A DNA stretch of 64,000 nt from Methylobacterium soli (GCF_008806385.1 NZ_VZZK01000023.1:1-64000); one strand, 5' to 3'. Shown: positions 35,616 to 45,522, counted from the stretch's first letter. Numbers and translations are program-made. Notes: generated from the letters alone by a model not told the origin.

Positions 35616-36965
35616 TTAGGCTGGCTGCTCGGACGAGCGGTGCAGGTTGTGTGACGCGGTGCACTCCGAGGCACTGGGCAATTCGCCGTCGAATCCCGTT
35701 ATTCGGCCGGGGAATGCTCGCAAGGCAACCGAATCAACAGCCGTGGCATTGGCCCGGTCCGTCACACGCCCCTGCGGCGCCTTGCGTACGTTCAGTGCCA
35801 TGAAGGCAGCGATCTTCGGCACGATCTCGGCACGGAAGCGGGAGCCATTGAAGACCCCGTAATGCCCCGCTCCGGTCTGGAGGTGATACGCCTTTCTGTC
35901 CTCCGGCAGGTTCGTGCTGAGGTCGAGTGCGGCACGGGTCTGGCCCACACCGGAGATGTCGTCCTGCTCGCCCTCCACGGCCATTAAAGCGCAGCGCCGA
36001 ATTGCGCTGAGGTCCACGGGCATGCCGCGATGGCGCATCTCGCCCCGCGGCAGGGCGTGCTCCACAAACACCGTGCGCACCGTCTGGAGGAAGAACTCGG
36101 CCGTGAGGTCCATCACGGCCAGATACTCGTCATAGAACTCGCGGTGCTTGGCAGCTGAGTCCCCATCGCCTCGCACGAGGTGGTCGAACATTTCCCAATG
36201 CGCGGAGACGTGCCGGTCGAGGTTCATGCCCATGAACCCGGCCAACTGGAGAAAGCCCGGATAGACTGGTCGCTCGCTGCCAGGATAGCTCCAGGGCACG
36301 GCGTGAATGCAGTGCCGCTCGAACCAAGCGAGGCCGCGCTCCTGCGCCAGTCGGTTGACCGCAGTCGGCGAGCGCCGCGTGTCGATAGGGCCGCCGATCA
36401 GCGTTGCCGAGCACGGCGCCAGCGGGTGGTCCTCAGCTTCCATGAGCGCGATGGCAGCCAGCACGGGTACAGAGGGCTGGCACACTGCCATGACGTTCAG
36501 ATTCGGGCCGAGAACCGCGAACAGGGCACGGCAGTAATCCACATAATCGTGCAGGTCGAAGTTTCCGGCCGAGAGCGGTACCTGTTTGGCGTCGGCCCAA
36601 TCCGTGATGAAGACCTGATGCGTATCGAGGAAGGCCGCCACGGTGCTCCTGAGGAGCGTGGCGTAGTGACCGGACATCGGCGCCACGATGAGGAGTTTCG
36701 GCTTGTCTGAGGGCTCACCGAAGGCGATGACGCGGCAGAAGGGTCGCTCCCACACGACGCGCTCGGCCACGCCGAGGTTGAAGGCGGGCTTGCTGTAGGT
36801 GCGCGTGACACGCTCGAACATCTCGCAGGAGGCTGCTAGGGCACGGCTCTGCGGCAGGTAGGCGAACGGACTGAACGGATTTTCGCAGACCAGCCGTGTT
36901 GCCGCGGCCCAACTGCGACCTGAGGACAGCATGGCGCAATGCGCATCTCGCATCACGTACAACAT
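35616..36965 (-). CDS. phaZ: Intracellular polyhydroxybutyrate depolymerase
   Basis: A 449-residue protein of the intracellular PHB depolymerase family (PhaZ1 of Cupriavidus type), which mobilises stored polyester granules. The N terminus and the motifs TDWADAKQVP, FDLHDYVDYCRALF and VMAVCQPSVPVLAA are characteristic. C162 in VCQPSVP takes the place of the lipase-box serine, as in the family. Conserved GAGHYGVFNG near the C terminus holds the catalytic His. The length fits. It stands alone, without phaA, phaB or phaC nearby. Confidence 0.9.
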   Translation of the reverse strand: MLYVMRDAHCAMLSSGRSWAAATRLVCENPFSPFAYLPQSRALAASCEMFERVTRTYSKPAFNLGVAERVVWERPFCRVIAFGEPSDKPKLLIVAPMSGHYATLLRSTVAAFLDTHQVFITDWADAKQVPLSAGNFDLHDYVDYCRALFAVLGPNLNVMAVCQPSVPVLAAIALMEAEDHPLAPCSATLIGGPIDTRRSPTAVNRLAQERGLAWFERHCIHAVPWSYPGSERPVYPGFLQLAGFMGMNLDRHVSAHWEMFDHLVRGDGDSAAKHREFYDEYLAVMDLTAEFFLQTVRTVFVEHALPRGEMRHRGMPVDLSAIRRCALMAVEGEQDDISGVGQTRAALDLSTNLPEDRKAYHLQTGAGHYGVFNGSRFRAEIVPKIAAFMALNVRKAPQGRVTDRANATAVDSVALRAFPGRITGFDGELPSASECTASHNLHRSSEQPA

Positions 36966-37289
36966 CTCAGCACATCCTAACTACACCCCATCAAGTTAAA
37001 ATAAGCTTCCACTCTGTGGTTGCGAGCGTTATGAGTGCTGCACCATATTTTTCTTCTGATTCGCAACGCCAATGCGCCTCAACGGCCGGCATCCGCAAAT
37101 TTGCCATCAGCCTATTCTAAACTTCTTTACTGTCTTCCCTCGAAGCGGTGCCGCCGTGACGATGGTCACGCTCAGAGCAGCTTACGCCGAAATCGATCCT
37201 CCGCGAGGTGTTTCGCGTATTATGCCAAAAGGATTAATTGGAGGGAAACGGAGTATTGTGGCTGAGATATGACCAGAGCCAATTGAGGC
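36966..37289. other. No convincing gene
   Basis: A 324-base, rather AT-rich stretch upstream of the depolymerase gene. Overlapping short frames on the plus strand lack ribosome binding sites. I see nothing else. Confidence 0.35.
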
Positions 37290-37496
37290 TCACGCGTTGC
37301 GATCCAGGCGGTCCGGTGTCGTACATTTCCATTGAGAAACTCGTCGGTCCGGATAGTGCTCCGCCATCCATTGAGCAATCACGGTCTGCGCGGTCGTCAC
37401 ACACTGAATGGGAGATTTTACATCGGTGAGTGAGATGCGTTCATGGACGCAATCCCGCTGTCCAACCATGAAACATACGGTAAGCGCAATCAGCAT
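37290..37496 (-). CDS. Small cysteine-containing exported protein
   Basis: A 68-residue product from ATG 37496, with AGAGGTG upstream. The hydrophobic start (MLIALTVCFMVG) could be a short signal. The rest (SPIQCVTTAQTVIAQWMAEHYPDRRVSQWKC) has two Cys placed for a disulphide and resembles small periplasmic proteins of rhizobia. The upstream Met at 37526 is less likely. Confidence 0.55.
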   Translation of the reverse strand: MLIALTVCFMVGQRDCVHERISLTDVKSPIQCVTTAQTVIAQWMAEHYPDRRVSQWKCTTPDRLDRNA

Positions 37497-37805
37497 CCTG
37501 CACCTCTGCACCTCGTCGCAAGCCAACGATGCATGAAACGAAGTCTGCTAGAATAAAGTTCCAGACAGCAGTTCGAGACAAGCCTATGATAAGCTTGTCA
37601 TATACCTTAGCGGGAGGGAATCTGCCAAATAACAATCTATGTTATTGGCCGGAACGCAGGATTGAGGCGCAACGGAGTTGCTCGGCGTATCGCCAGCCCG
37701 ACAGCTAAGGCTTGGCGAGGCAAAACATCTCGCAATGGAAGTTTTCTGTGACGACGCGCCGCCGCACCCTGTGGGGCGGCACGATGGCACGCTGGAGGTA
37801 TAAGC
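37497..37805. other. No convincing gene
   Basis: A 309-base gap with only short, non-protein-like frames. I see no repeats or terminators. Confidence 0.3.
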
Positions 37806-38366
37806 TTACCAGCAGGCGCGCGGCAGCCGCCTCTTCCAGCGATCGCCGCGGCGCAACTCTGAATGGTGCGACCTGCGCTCGCGCTGATCTGTGTGCGCCA
37901 TCTTGGATACAGGAAGCGTCGGCACGGGTGCACTGATCAGAGGCGGCTCGACACCAACAGGGATCGCCTCTCGTGCTTCCGCGGCTACCTTCGGTGCAGC
38001 GGGAACCTCCGCGGCTTGTACCATAATACGCGGAGCACGCGGCTTCCGCTCGGCTCGCGGCTTACGAGTGGCCCGGATCACTTCCGCGGCCACTTCCTGG
38101 GATTCGGGCTCACTCGCCGAATACAGCGGTACGAGGGCAGGCAGGACTCGCGGAGCAGGCCGAGCATCGTGTTCGGCCTTTTGCGTCGCCGCTGCGGGTT
38201 GCTCCGGCTCCCGGCGAACCAACGTCGGCGCCTCGGCGCGAAGCGGCACGCCCTGCCACAGGCTCTTGCTCCAATGGCTGCGCCCGAAGGCGTCGGCGAG
38301 AGATGAGGTGGAAGAACGTGTACGTTTGACTTCGACCACGACGGGTCGCGCGCTTCTGCGCTTCAT
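37806..38366 (-). CDS. Basic, disordered hypothetical protein
   Basis: A 186-residue Pro/Ala/Arg/Glu-rich protein. Two ordered-looking ends stand out: the N terminus MKRRSARPVVVEVKRTR and the C terminus RGDRWKRRLPRACW. The middle is low-complexity. I believe both ends recur in methylobacterial proteins of unknown function, but this needs a search. No signal or membrane helix. Confidence 0.6.
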   Translation of the reverse strand: MKRRSARPVVVEVKRTRSSTSSLADAFGRSHWSKSLWQGVPLRAEAPTLVRREPEQPAAATQKAEHDARPAPRVLPALVPLYSASEPESQEVAAEVIRATRKPRAERKPRAPRIMVQAAEVPAAPKVAAEAREAIPVGVEPPLISAPVPTLPVSKMAHTDQRERRSHHSELRRGDRWKRRLPRACW

Positions 38367-38498
38367 TTATTGATCCTGAGAATACGAAGCGGACGGATTT
38401 CGACGCAGCAACGGTGCGTGGCGATCTTTTGGGATGAAAGTGCTTCCGTGTCGAGAGCGAAGCACGAAATAGTTAATGAAAAGTTGCCACTCGCGTGA

Positions 38499-38768
38499 TT
38501 AGAGCACCCTTTGCCGGCGGAGACGGTATGAAGCCCAAACAGCCTCAACGCCCCAGGCTTCCAACTCGTCCTCGCAGCGAATGCAGACAAGAGTCGAGTT
38601 CGGGATGCATGAGAGGTCGCGATCAACGACTTCTACATCGTCACTGTCACGCAGGAGCTTCGACAGCGCGGGCTCGTCACTGACATGTACGGCGAGAACA
38701 GCCTCATTCGGGAGTGGGTCCCTTGGGAGGGCTGGTATGAACGATTGTACAATCTCGGCGAACTGCAT
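38499..38768 (-). CDS. Hypothetical protein
   Basis: An 89-residue soluble product beginning MQFAEIVQSFIPALP, with beta strands (EAVLAVHVSDEP, STLVCIRCEDE). Three Cys. Competing plus-strand frames over the same bases look less protein-like. No family known. Confidence 0.45.
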   Translation of the reverse strand: MQFAEIVQSFIPALPRDPLPNEAVLAVHVSDEPALSKLLRDSDDVEVVDRDLSCIPNSTLVCIRCEDELEAWGVEAVWASYRLRRQRVL

Positions 38769-38968
38769 GGTGGCAATCTCCAGGGGTGTTCTGGAGGTAT
38801 TTATCCACCGAGCAACCCGCAGTGCTGTGGCGGGATGATTATTGCGCTGGCATTCGCGCCATTCGCTCGTAGCTTCGTCGAACCTGAGGGCGAGCGTCCC
38901 TTAAGGAGGTCGGCGCCAGCCATCGGTTGAATTGATCCTGGCGAACGGCGGAATACGACGGTGACATA

Positions 38969-39805
38969 GTGAAGATCGAACGCCTACCCGCATGGTCCCT
39001 TCTCAGCCGCACGAGCCTTGATGCGCTGTTGGCTAGTCAGGGTGGCGCCGCACCCGAAACAATCGCGATCCAGCCATCCGTGACCGACATAGATGTTGGA
39101 ACGGTTCCGCTCCTTGCTACCACGCGCCTGCTGATCGAGCGCGCTCAGGTATGTGGAGGTCTGACTCTGACCGCCACAGGCGCGCTCTCCCGCGCCGACA
39201 CGCGAGCGATCTTCGACGTGATGTCATGGCCCGGCTATGACAAAGCGCACGTCCTCGTCATGAACAAAGTGCTGAACGAAGCCGATGTGATGCCAGTCGA
39301 GGCGACCCGGCTCATTGCTCAAACGGCTAAGCTTCTGCGCCGTCGCGATCTTCGTTTGCTCGCGACCAAGAAAGCACAGGCGCTCCTTGCAGAGGGTCAA
39401 ACCGCTGACCTGTTTCGCCTGCTGTTCGAGATCGTCTTTTGGCGGATCAACCTTGGCTACTTCGACCGGGTGCCCGTAGAGCAATGGCCCCAGAACCACA
39501 TCGGCATCGTGCTGTGGTGTCTCTCCGTGGCAGCCCAGGACTGGAGCACTCCAGCGGAGATGGTTCCGGTTTGCACCGTGCCGGATGAGGCGCTGGAAGA
39601 TGGACCGGCGGACTTCCCTGGCTTTGCTTTTTTGAGCCGCGTACTCCAGCCACTCACGTGGTTCGGTCTAATGGAGTTGCGTTTGATCGGTGAGGAAAGC
39701 CAACCTGAGTGGCGCCGCGAGCGGCAGTACCGGAAGACGACACTGTACGATCGAGTGCTCCACTTTGATGTCGAGGTGATGCGGCCCCGCGGCTTCTCAC
39801 ATTAA
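38969..39805 (+). CDS. Conserved-type hypothetical protein
   Basis: A 278-residue soluble protein. The middle (residues about 80-160) has winged-helix character: RADTRAIFDVMSWPGYD, ..EADVMPVEATRLIAQTAKLLRRR, LRLLATKKAQALL. This block resembles the helical domain that accompanies plasmid pRiA4b ORF-3-type and SEC-C proteins. The C-terminal third is a WFGLMELRLIG/LHFDVEV beta-helix mix. No catalytic motif visible. Stand-alone gene. Confidence 0.65.
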   Translation: MKIERLPAWSLLSRTSLDALLASQGGAAPETIAIQPSVTDIDVGTVPLLATTRLLIERAQVCGGLTLTATGALSRADTRAIFDVMSWPGYDKAHVLVMNKVLNEADVMPVEATRLIAQTAKLLRRRDLRLLATKKAQALLAEGQTADLFRLLFEIVFWRINLGYFDRVPVEQWPQNHIGIVLWCLSVAAQDWSTPAEMVPVCTVPDEALEDGPADFPGFAFLSRVLQPLTWFGLMELRLIGEESQPEWRRERQYRKTTLYDRVLHFDVEVMRPRGFSH

Positions 39806-39853
39806 GAGGCGCAACACCACGAACCATGATTTCACACGGCCCGTGCCCACTGC

Positions 39854-40024
39854 CTACCCCATTTCCGTGAGGGGCATGATCTCCCGCTCGCAGGGGGCAT
39901 GAGGGTCATCTTCCAGCAATGAGCGCAACCGGACGAGCACGCTGTGCTGCTGTTCGTCGAGGCGAGCAGTGGCAAGCCTCTGGTCTATCGCGTTGAGGAG
40001 GTCGAAGGTGTCCGACTCAGACAT
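39854..40024 (-). CDS. 56-residue helical protein
   Basis: From ATG 40024 (MSESDTFDLLNAIDQRLATARLDEQQHSVLVRL). Single helical hairpin with an acidic end. Function unknown; convergent with the preceding plus-strand gene. Confidence 0.5.
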   Translation of the reverse strand: MSESDTFDLLNAIDQRLATARLDEQQHSVLVRLRSLLEDDPHAPCEREIMPLTEMG

Positions 40025-40150
40025 GACCCAAGCGGCCTTGCTCGGCATGGCGTCCCTCCACGGCTAAGCTTCTGTGCCGGTCAGATGAGAAGTCGATCGC
40101 TATACCGCAAGAGCGAACTCTTCATGACACAGCCCGTCTGCTCCAATCGG

Positions 40151-41074
40151 TCAGGTGAGGACTCCAAGCCGTGACAGCCACGCGCGGCACATGCCGGGCC
40201 ACATCGTCTCAGGTGTGTCGGGGCGCCCCATCCCGAAGCCGTGACCACCAGTTCTGAACTGGTGACGCTCGACGGGCACATCGGCGCTCAGGCAGGCGGC
40301 CTCCAAAATTCGCGTATGGGCCGGTTTGCAGATCGGATCATCGTCAGCTTCCACGAGGAACATTGGCGGGCAACCTCGGTGGACGTGCGTCTCGATCGAC
40401 CACTCGTCGCGTGCCTGCAGGCTGGGATGGTCCCCGATAAGTTCATGGCAGGTCGAGGTGCGGTCGAGCGGCGGCTCCAGTGTGACGACTGGATAGATCA
40501 GGGCGGTAAAGTCGGGCCGAGCAGACTGCTCATCGATCTGGTCGATGGCGGAATACGCGTGGAAATCAGCGCGCGCCGATGCCAGTCCGACGAGATGACC
40601 TCCTGCCGAAAATCCCATGACTCCCATACGCTTCGGGTCGAGATGTGATGCCTCGGCCATGGATCGCATCATGCGGATGGCCCGCTGGGCATCCTGCAAG
40701 GGCGCCAGAGGACCATTGTGCCAGCCCTCGCGCGGCAGGCGGTAGATGAGCACGAAGGCGGTCACCCCCTGATCTGTCAGCCACCTCGCCGCGGGATGTG
40801 CCTCGTTGGCCGTGTCGATGTACGTGTAGCCACCGCCGCCCGCGACGAGCACGGCGGCGCCATTCGGCTGGCTGGGTGTGACAACCTCAAGGAAGGGGCT
40901 GCCGACATTCGTGACCGTTCCCACCGCACTCACGCGAACAGGTCCGGTAGGGCCACCGCCACCGGGAGGCTCGCTCGGCCAAAGCTGCACGCGATGCGGC
41001 GGCTCGTGTGCCGAGACCCGGTTGGTGAACGCGGTAGCCGCAGCAGCCATTATGAAGGTTCGGCGATCGAGCAT
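40151..41074 (-). CDS. Exported alpha/beta hydrolase, acetyl-esterase type
   Basis: A 307-residue enzyme with an N-terminal RRTF.MAAAA stretch, a Tat-like signal (residues 1-25, cleavage near VSA). The hydrolase motifs are: oxyanion-hole GGGGYT (in place of HGGG), nucleophile elbow GFSAGG, D in VEADDDP and H in GGHGFG. This fits the BD-FAE/acetylxylan esterase type family. Expected in the periplasm. Substrate unknown. Gap to the RecD-like gene upstream is 170 bases. Confidence 0.88.
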   Translation of the reverse strand: MLDRRTFIMAAAATAFTNRVSAHEPPHRVQLWPSEPPGGGGPTGPVRVSAVGTVTNVGSPFLEVVTPSQPNGAAVLVAGGGGYTYIDTANEAHPAARWLTDQGVTAFVLIYRLPREGWHNGPLAPLQDAQRAIRMMRSMAEASHLDPKRMGVMGFSAGGHLVGLASARADFHAYSAIDQIDEQSARPDFTALIYPVVTLEPPLDRTSTCHELIGDHPSLQARDEWSIETHVHRGCPPMFLVEADDDPICKPAHTRILEAACLSADVPVERHQFRTGGHGFGMGRPDTPETMWPGMCRAWLSRLGVLT

Positions 41075-41244
41075 GGTGATCTCGTCTGAGGGCGCGCACC
41101 TCTTCAGCGGAGATCAGTGACGCGCTCGCGAACCAGATAACCACCTTCAAGCGGCCTTGGATCGAGACCGTAGCGTCAGTACCGACGAATTCGACGGACC
41201 CTTCAGCCCTGAGGGAGCGGCAGCCACAACGCCGGTGTGAGGCG

Positions 41245-43452
41245 TCAGTTTGCAGCCCGGTGAGCGAGCCATTCCCGCAGTTTCGTCCAACGACGTTTCG
41301 TCTGCCCGCTTCGCACAGCCATGCCAATGGCCTTTCGTTGGCCGATCAGCACCACAAGCTGCTTGCCCCGTGTCACGCCCGTGTAGAGCAGGTTGCGCGC
41401 CAGCATATTGAAGTGCTGCGTCACGATGGGGATCACCACGGCCGGGTACTCGGAGCCCTGGCTCTTGTGGATCGTGGTGGCAAAGGCAGGCACCAGCGTG
41501 TCGAGTTCGCCGAACGGGTAGATCACCTCGCGGCCGTCGAAGGTGACGATCACCGCCTCCTCCTCGTCATCGATGCCGGTCACCATGCCGAGATCGCCGT
41601 TGAACACCTCCCGGTCGTAGTCGTTCTGCGTCTCCATCACCCGGTCGCCCGGCGCAAAGCGCCAGCCGAAGCGTTCAACCTGAGCCGGCGGGTTCGGGTT
41701 GAGAACGCGCTGGAGTTCGTGGTTGAGGTTGCGGGAGCCCAGCGAGCCCCGCAGCATCGGGGTGAGCACCTGTACGTCGCGCACAGGGTCGAGACCGAAG
41801 GTCCGCGGGATGCGGTTCGTGACCACCTCGATCAGCTTGGCGACGCCGACCTCGGGATCGTCGATCTCGATCAGGTAGAAGTCGGCCTTCTCGCCCGGAC
41901 GGGGCTTCTCAGGCATCTGACCGTGGTTGATCCGATGCGCGTTGACGATAATCCGGCTCTCGGCTGCCTGCCGGAACACCTCGGTTAGCCGCGCTACGGG
42001 CACGCGCTCGGACGCGATCACGTCGGCCAGGACCTGCCCTGGCCCAACCGAGGGTAGCTGATCCACGTCGCCGACGAGCAGTAGCCCGGATCGCTGCGGC
42101 ACCGCCTTCAGCAGCGCGTTCATCAGCGGCACGTCCACCATCGAGGTCTCGTCGATGACGAGGAGATCGCAATCGAGCGGGTTCTCCTCGTTGCGCGTGA
42201 AGCCGCCGTGCTTCGGATCAATCTCCAGCAGCCGGTGGATGGTCTTGGCCGCCAGCCCCGTCTGCTCGGTCATGCGCTTGGCCGCGCGACCCGTGGAGGC
42301 GGCGAGCAGCACGTGCACGCCTTTTGCCTTCAGGATGCGCAGCACCGAGTCGAGGGTGCTGGTCTTGCCCACGCCCGGTCCGCCCGTGATGACGCAGAGC
42401 TTCGAGCCGAGCATCAGCCGCACGGCCTCGACCTGTGAGGGCGAGAGTGTCTTGCCGGTCTTCTGCTCGACCCAAGGCCGCGCCTTGTCGAGGTCGATCT
42501 CGGGCCAGGGCGGCGTGCCAGCGGCTCGCTCAATCAGCCGCTCGGCAATGATGCGCTCGGACGCGTGCAGCCCTTTGAGAAAGACGCAGGTCTCGCCGTC
42601 CACCATGTCGGCGACCACCTCCTCGCCGCGCAACTCCAACGCAATGGCGACGCGGATCAGGTCCGCATCGACCTCCAAGAGCTTCTGCGCGAGCACGGCG
42701 AGACGCTCGGTGGGCAAGCCGCAATGGCCCTCGTCCATGGCGGTCTGGAGTGCGAAGGAGACGCCGGCCCGCAGCCGCTGCGGTGCCTCCTTCTCCAGTC
42801 CGAGCTTCATCGCGATGGCATCCGCCGTGCGAAAGCCGATGCCGCGAATATCACGGGCGAGCCGGTACGGGTCGTCGGTCATGACCTTGATCGACTCGTG
42901 GCCGTAGGTCTTGAAGATGCGCACGGCCCTCGCGGTGCCGACGCCGTGCGCGTGCAGGAAGATCATGATTTCCCGCACCGCCTTCTGCTCGGCCCAGCCG
43001 CGCACGATGCGCTCGGCGCGTTTCGGGCCGATGCCGCCAACCTCCTTCAGCCGCTCAGGTTCGGCCTCGATGATCTCGAAAGTGTTCTCGCCAAACAGCG
43101 CGACGATCCGCTTAGCCATCGCAGGACCTATGCCGCGCATGTAGCCGGAGGCGAGGTACTTCTCGATGCCCTCAATTCCGGTCGGCGGCGTGGCCTTGAG
43201 GGTGTCCGCCTTGAATTGGAGGCCGTGCTGACGGTCTGAGAACCAGATTCCGGTCGCGGTGATCCACTCGCCCGCACCGATGGCCGGCGCATGGCCGATT
43301 ACCGGAACGAGGTCGCGTTTGCCGCGCGTCTGTACCTTCAACACACAGAAACCGGTCTCGGCATTGTGGAAGGTGACGCGCTCGACCGTGCCCGCCAGCG
43401 TCTCAACGGGCGTCCCGCGTTCAAACTGGCCCGGATTGGCCCTCTGGCTCAT
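41245..43452 (-). CDS. RecD2-like ATP-dependent DNA helicase
   Basis: A 735-residue SF1 helicase of the RecD2 type. An N-terminal OB-like part (1-90) is followed by helix-hairpin-helix motifs (around 105-150 and 200-215: GIGPAMAKRIV, GIGPKRAERIV). The helicase core has Walker A GGPGVGKT at 357-364, Walker B-like DLLVIDETSMVD, LVGDVDQLPSVGPG, and C-terminal motifs TTIHKSQGSEYPAV and VTRGK. RecD2 unwinds DNA 5'-3' outside the RecBCD complex and protects against damage. No recB or recC nearby. The 5' end at ATG 43452 is well placed. Confidence 0.93.
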   Translation of the reverse strand: MSQRANPGQFERGTPVETLAGTVERVTFHNAETGFCVLKVQTRGKRDLVPVIGHAPAIGAGEWITATGIWFSDRQHGLQFKADTLKATPPTGIEGIEKYLASGYMRGIGPAMAKRIVALFGENTFEIIEAEPERLKEVGGIGPKRAERIVRGWAEQKAVREIMIFLHAHGVGTARAVRIFKTYGHESIKVMTDDPYRLARDIRGIGFRTADAIAMKLGLEKEAPQRLRAGVSFALQTAMDEGHCGLPTERLAVLAQKLLEVDADLIRVAIALELRGEEVVADMVDGETCVFLKGLHASERIIAERLIERAAGTPPWPEIDLDKARPWVEQKTGKTLSPSQVEAVRLMLGSKLCVITGGPGVGKTSTLDSVLRILKAKGVHVLLAASTGRAAKRMTEQTGLAAKTIHRLLEIDPKHGGFTRNEENPLDCDLLVIDETSMVDVPLMNALLKAVPQRSGLLLVGDVDQLPSVGPGQVLADVIASERVPVARLTEVFRQAAESRIIVNAHRINHGQMPEKPRPGEKADFYLIEIDDPEVGVAKLIEVVTNRIPRTFGLDPVRDVQVLTPMLRGSLGSRNLNHELQRVLNPNPPAQVERFGWRFAPGDRVMETQNDYDREVFNGDLGMVTGIDDEEEAVIVTFDGREVIYPFGELDTLVPAFATTIHKSQGSEYPAVVIPIVTQHFNMLARNLLYTGVTRGKQLVVLIGQRKAIGMAVRSGQTKRRWTKLREWLAHRAAN

Positions 43453-44134
43453 CTCACCTGCTCAGCCCGTTTCGGGTGCCTCGGCCGGAGTCGCTTAACG
43501 CCACGTTAGACGCACGACGATCCAGCCGCTCACTGCGTCACCAGAAGATTGTTCGATTTTTGTTCGCCGTAACGCAAGGGCACGGGACGCCTGTACGAAT
43601 GTCGGTTTTGCGGTGACGATGAACGCGACTGCGATTCTCGCTGCTCCCATACTTCAGATCACGGAGGCCATCGGATCCAAGCGGAGTCGCGAGGAAGCTC
43701 ACCCTCTTCGTCAAGGAGCGCCTCGAGACTGCGATGCTACAACGCCATGGCGTCATAGCATTGTGTAGTTAGGTGCCGTCGAGCGGCACGCTCACGACGG
43801 ACTGCTTCTCCGCTCGCCTCGGACCTTGCGCTTCTACGTGCGCACGGTGACCTGAGGCCCGTCAGGCACCGGCGTGGAGAGACCAAGTCGCCATGCGATC
43901 TCAGGGCCTGACCCGTCCCCAATGAGATCCGCTAGCGTGTAGCGATCAAGCACGGCCGGAGAAGCGCGGCTGTGATCGAAAGCGTGAGCATGATCGATGC
44001 GAAGCTACAAGATTATGATCCGAGGTTTTTACGCCAAGGTCATTCCTCAAGAACAAAAACGGTCCGCTACAACTCGGCATTTTGAACTCGGCCGAGAACT
44101 GTAAGTTATATTTCCGCTTATAGGGAGAACGGCT
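43453..44134. other. Gene-free stretch with a large palindrome
   Basis: About 680 bases upstream of recD2 and of the lipoprotein gene, holding no gene I can support. Its only clear structure is the 28-bp palindrome at 43734-43761. The promoters of both flanking genes must lie here. Confidence 0.4.
43734..43761. repeat. 28-bp imperfect palindrome
   Basis: The 12-bp perfect palindrome ACGCCATGGCGT is flanked by CA on each side and then ATGCTA and TAGCAT. Only the two CA pairs break the symmetry. This size fits a dimeric protein's binding site or a structured RNA. Confidence 0.55.
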
Positions 44135-44329
44135 ATGCGCTTCCAAATGCTTCTACCCGTGCTGGGACTGCTGACGTTGGGCGCTTGCAAGGACGAGGCT
44201 CCAAAAAAGACGGAGCCCGGGAACGCGCCGCCGGCCACGACCCCCTCCCCTGCCCCGCCGGTGGCACCGAATACGGCTCCGGTTACCCCCACCAACCCGG
44301 CGCCGGGCACACCGCCGGCACCACGCTAA
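44135..44329 (+). CDS. Small proline-rich lipoprotein
   Basis: A 64-residue product with a lipoprotein signal (MRFQMLLPVLGLLTLGAC, lipobox LGAC, lipidated C18). The mature part is Pro/Thr/Ala-rich and disordered. Its ATG has GGGAG upstream. Probably anchored in the outer or inner membrane; function unknown. Confidence 0.7.
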   Translation: MRFQMLLPVLGLLTLGACKDEAPKKTEPGNAPPATTPSPAPPVAPNTAPVTPTNPAPGTPPAPR

Positions 44330-44507
44330 TTCGACGAGCAGCGGGCGAAATCACATCGGCCAAGCCGGACCCCCGTGACCGTGTGCTCGGACTCCGTCCG
44401 ATGCGAGGTGAATGGGGGACGGCATGGATCGCCATCGCGCCGGCGCTCAGCTCGCCTCAATAGGGTGGAGCTTGACGGCCTTTCCGATGCGCTGGCACAG
44501 CGGGGCG

Positions 44508-45098
44508 ATGGATCCGGTCATCCCACCCGCTGTCATGTTCGGCCTCGCGCGTGACATCCTCCGCAAGGAAATGGGCCAGCGCATCGAGCGCCGTCGCGAG
44601 ATTGGGCGCGACACGCCCGACGGCGTCCGACTTACGAGTGAAATTTCCACACTGGTGCAGCTCGGGCAGAGCTTGGATGAGACAACCGCCAAGCAGATCA
44701 TTGCGGCGGGGCGCGCAGCCGTTGAGGCAAGGCTCGCTCCTCCGCGTATGCCGCGCTGCGATGCTTCGGATCTTTACGCTCAATTCCCCGATCTCCTTCC
44801 TGAGGATGCCCAGGTTTGGGTGGGCCCGGGTTGGCGAGCGATCCTCACTGAGGCCTTTGATGCCCTGAAAGGCCGTCCCGTCGTCGTGCACATGGCACGC
44901 GAGGATCGAGCTGGCCTTCGGCTGGTTGTAGGATCGGTCGGGGATTGGAAGGAGCCCGACTTTGATCTGGCCGCCGCGGTGGCAGATCGGACGTGGGCTC
45001 GCTCTTTGAAGATCTGTGAGACGTGTGGCGCACCCGCAGCAAATGGTTCTTGGTCGCGGTACCGCACGCGTTGTGCCGATCACGCAGAGGAACGATAG
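44508..45098 (+). CDS. Hypothetical protein with possible zinc site
   Basis: A 196-residue product from ATG 44508 (MDPVIPPAVMFG); earlier starts add an unlikely segment. An N-terminal helical part is followed by an alpha/beta part with GPGWRAILTEAFDALK. The C terminus has CETCGAPA...RTRCADH, four metal-ligand candidates. No family recognised. Stand-alone gene. Confidence 0.6.
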   Translation: MDPVIPPAVMFGLARDILRKEMGQRIERRREIGRDTPDGVRLTSEISTLVQLGQSLDETTAKQIIAAGRAAVEARLAPPRMPRCDASDLYAQFPDLLPEDAQVWVGPGWRAILTEAFDALKGRPVVVHMAREDRAGLRLVVGSVGDWKEPDFDLAAAVADRTWARSLKICETCGAPAANGSWSRYRTRCADHAEER

Positions 45099-45307
45099 GG
45101 CCCGTTGCTCTGTCGAGCCTAATCGAGCAATTCCAGGGCGCACGGTACCCCGACTGTGCGTCGGTTCAGGCTGAGCTAGTGGTCAAAATCTGACGCTTGG
45201 TACCCGTGGCGAGGGGCCGCTTGCGACTCTGAGGAGCCGTTCGAGATGACATCCGGCTCGGGCTGCTGAGGGAGGCTTAGCGGACCTTCACGGGAATCTT
45301 GGCAGCG

Positions 45308-45478
45308 ATGGCAGGTGAGCGTGGCTGTTCCAATGGGTTCCTAGACCTCATGCGACGAGTCGTTTCAGAACGCTGGGCCATTCATTTGGAATGGGTTGGG
45401 CGGCTGCTCGGAACGTTCCGCATGGGCAAGCCCTATTGGAACGGCTTGGAAGAGCTGGGCGACTTTGACCTGCGTTAA
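45308..45478 (+). CDS. Possible 56-residue protein
   Basis: A clean frame whose product has a protein-like middle (RRVVSERWAIHLEWVGRLL). There is no obvious ribosome binding site. It contains the first copy of a 16-base direct repeat and a 12-bp palindrome. Weak call. Confidence 0.25.
   Translation: MAGERGCSNGFLDLMRRVVSERWAIHLEWVGRLLGTFRMGKPYWNGLEELGDFDLR
45425..45440 (+). repeat. Direct repeat, copy 1
   Basis: GGCAAGCCCTATTGGA occurs here and again, identical, at 45759-45774. The two copies bracket the 45523-45723 gene. Confidence 0.6.
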
Positions 45479-45522
45479 GGTCGATTGTAGGAGGCCGCTC
45501 GGACAGCCGAAGGGTGCGGGCC

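Noticed and set aside
42155..42907. A 250-codon plus-strand frame opposite the RecD2-like helicase
   Set aside because: Ser/Arg-rich antisense frame over the helicase motifs; no ribosome binding site.
18086..45420. GGAACGTTCC palindromes near 18086 and at 45409-45420
   Set aside because: Short perfect palindromes of this size arise by chance in a window this long, and the two contexts have nothing in common.
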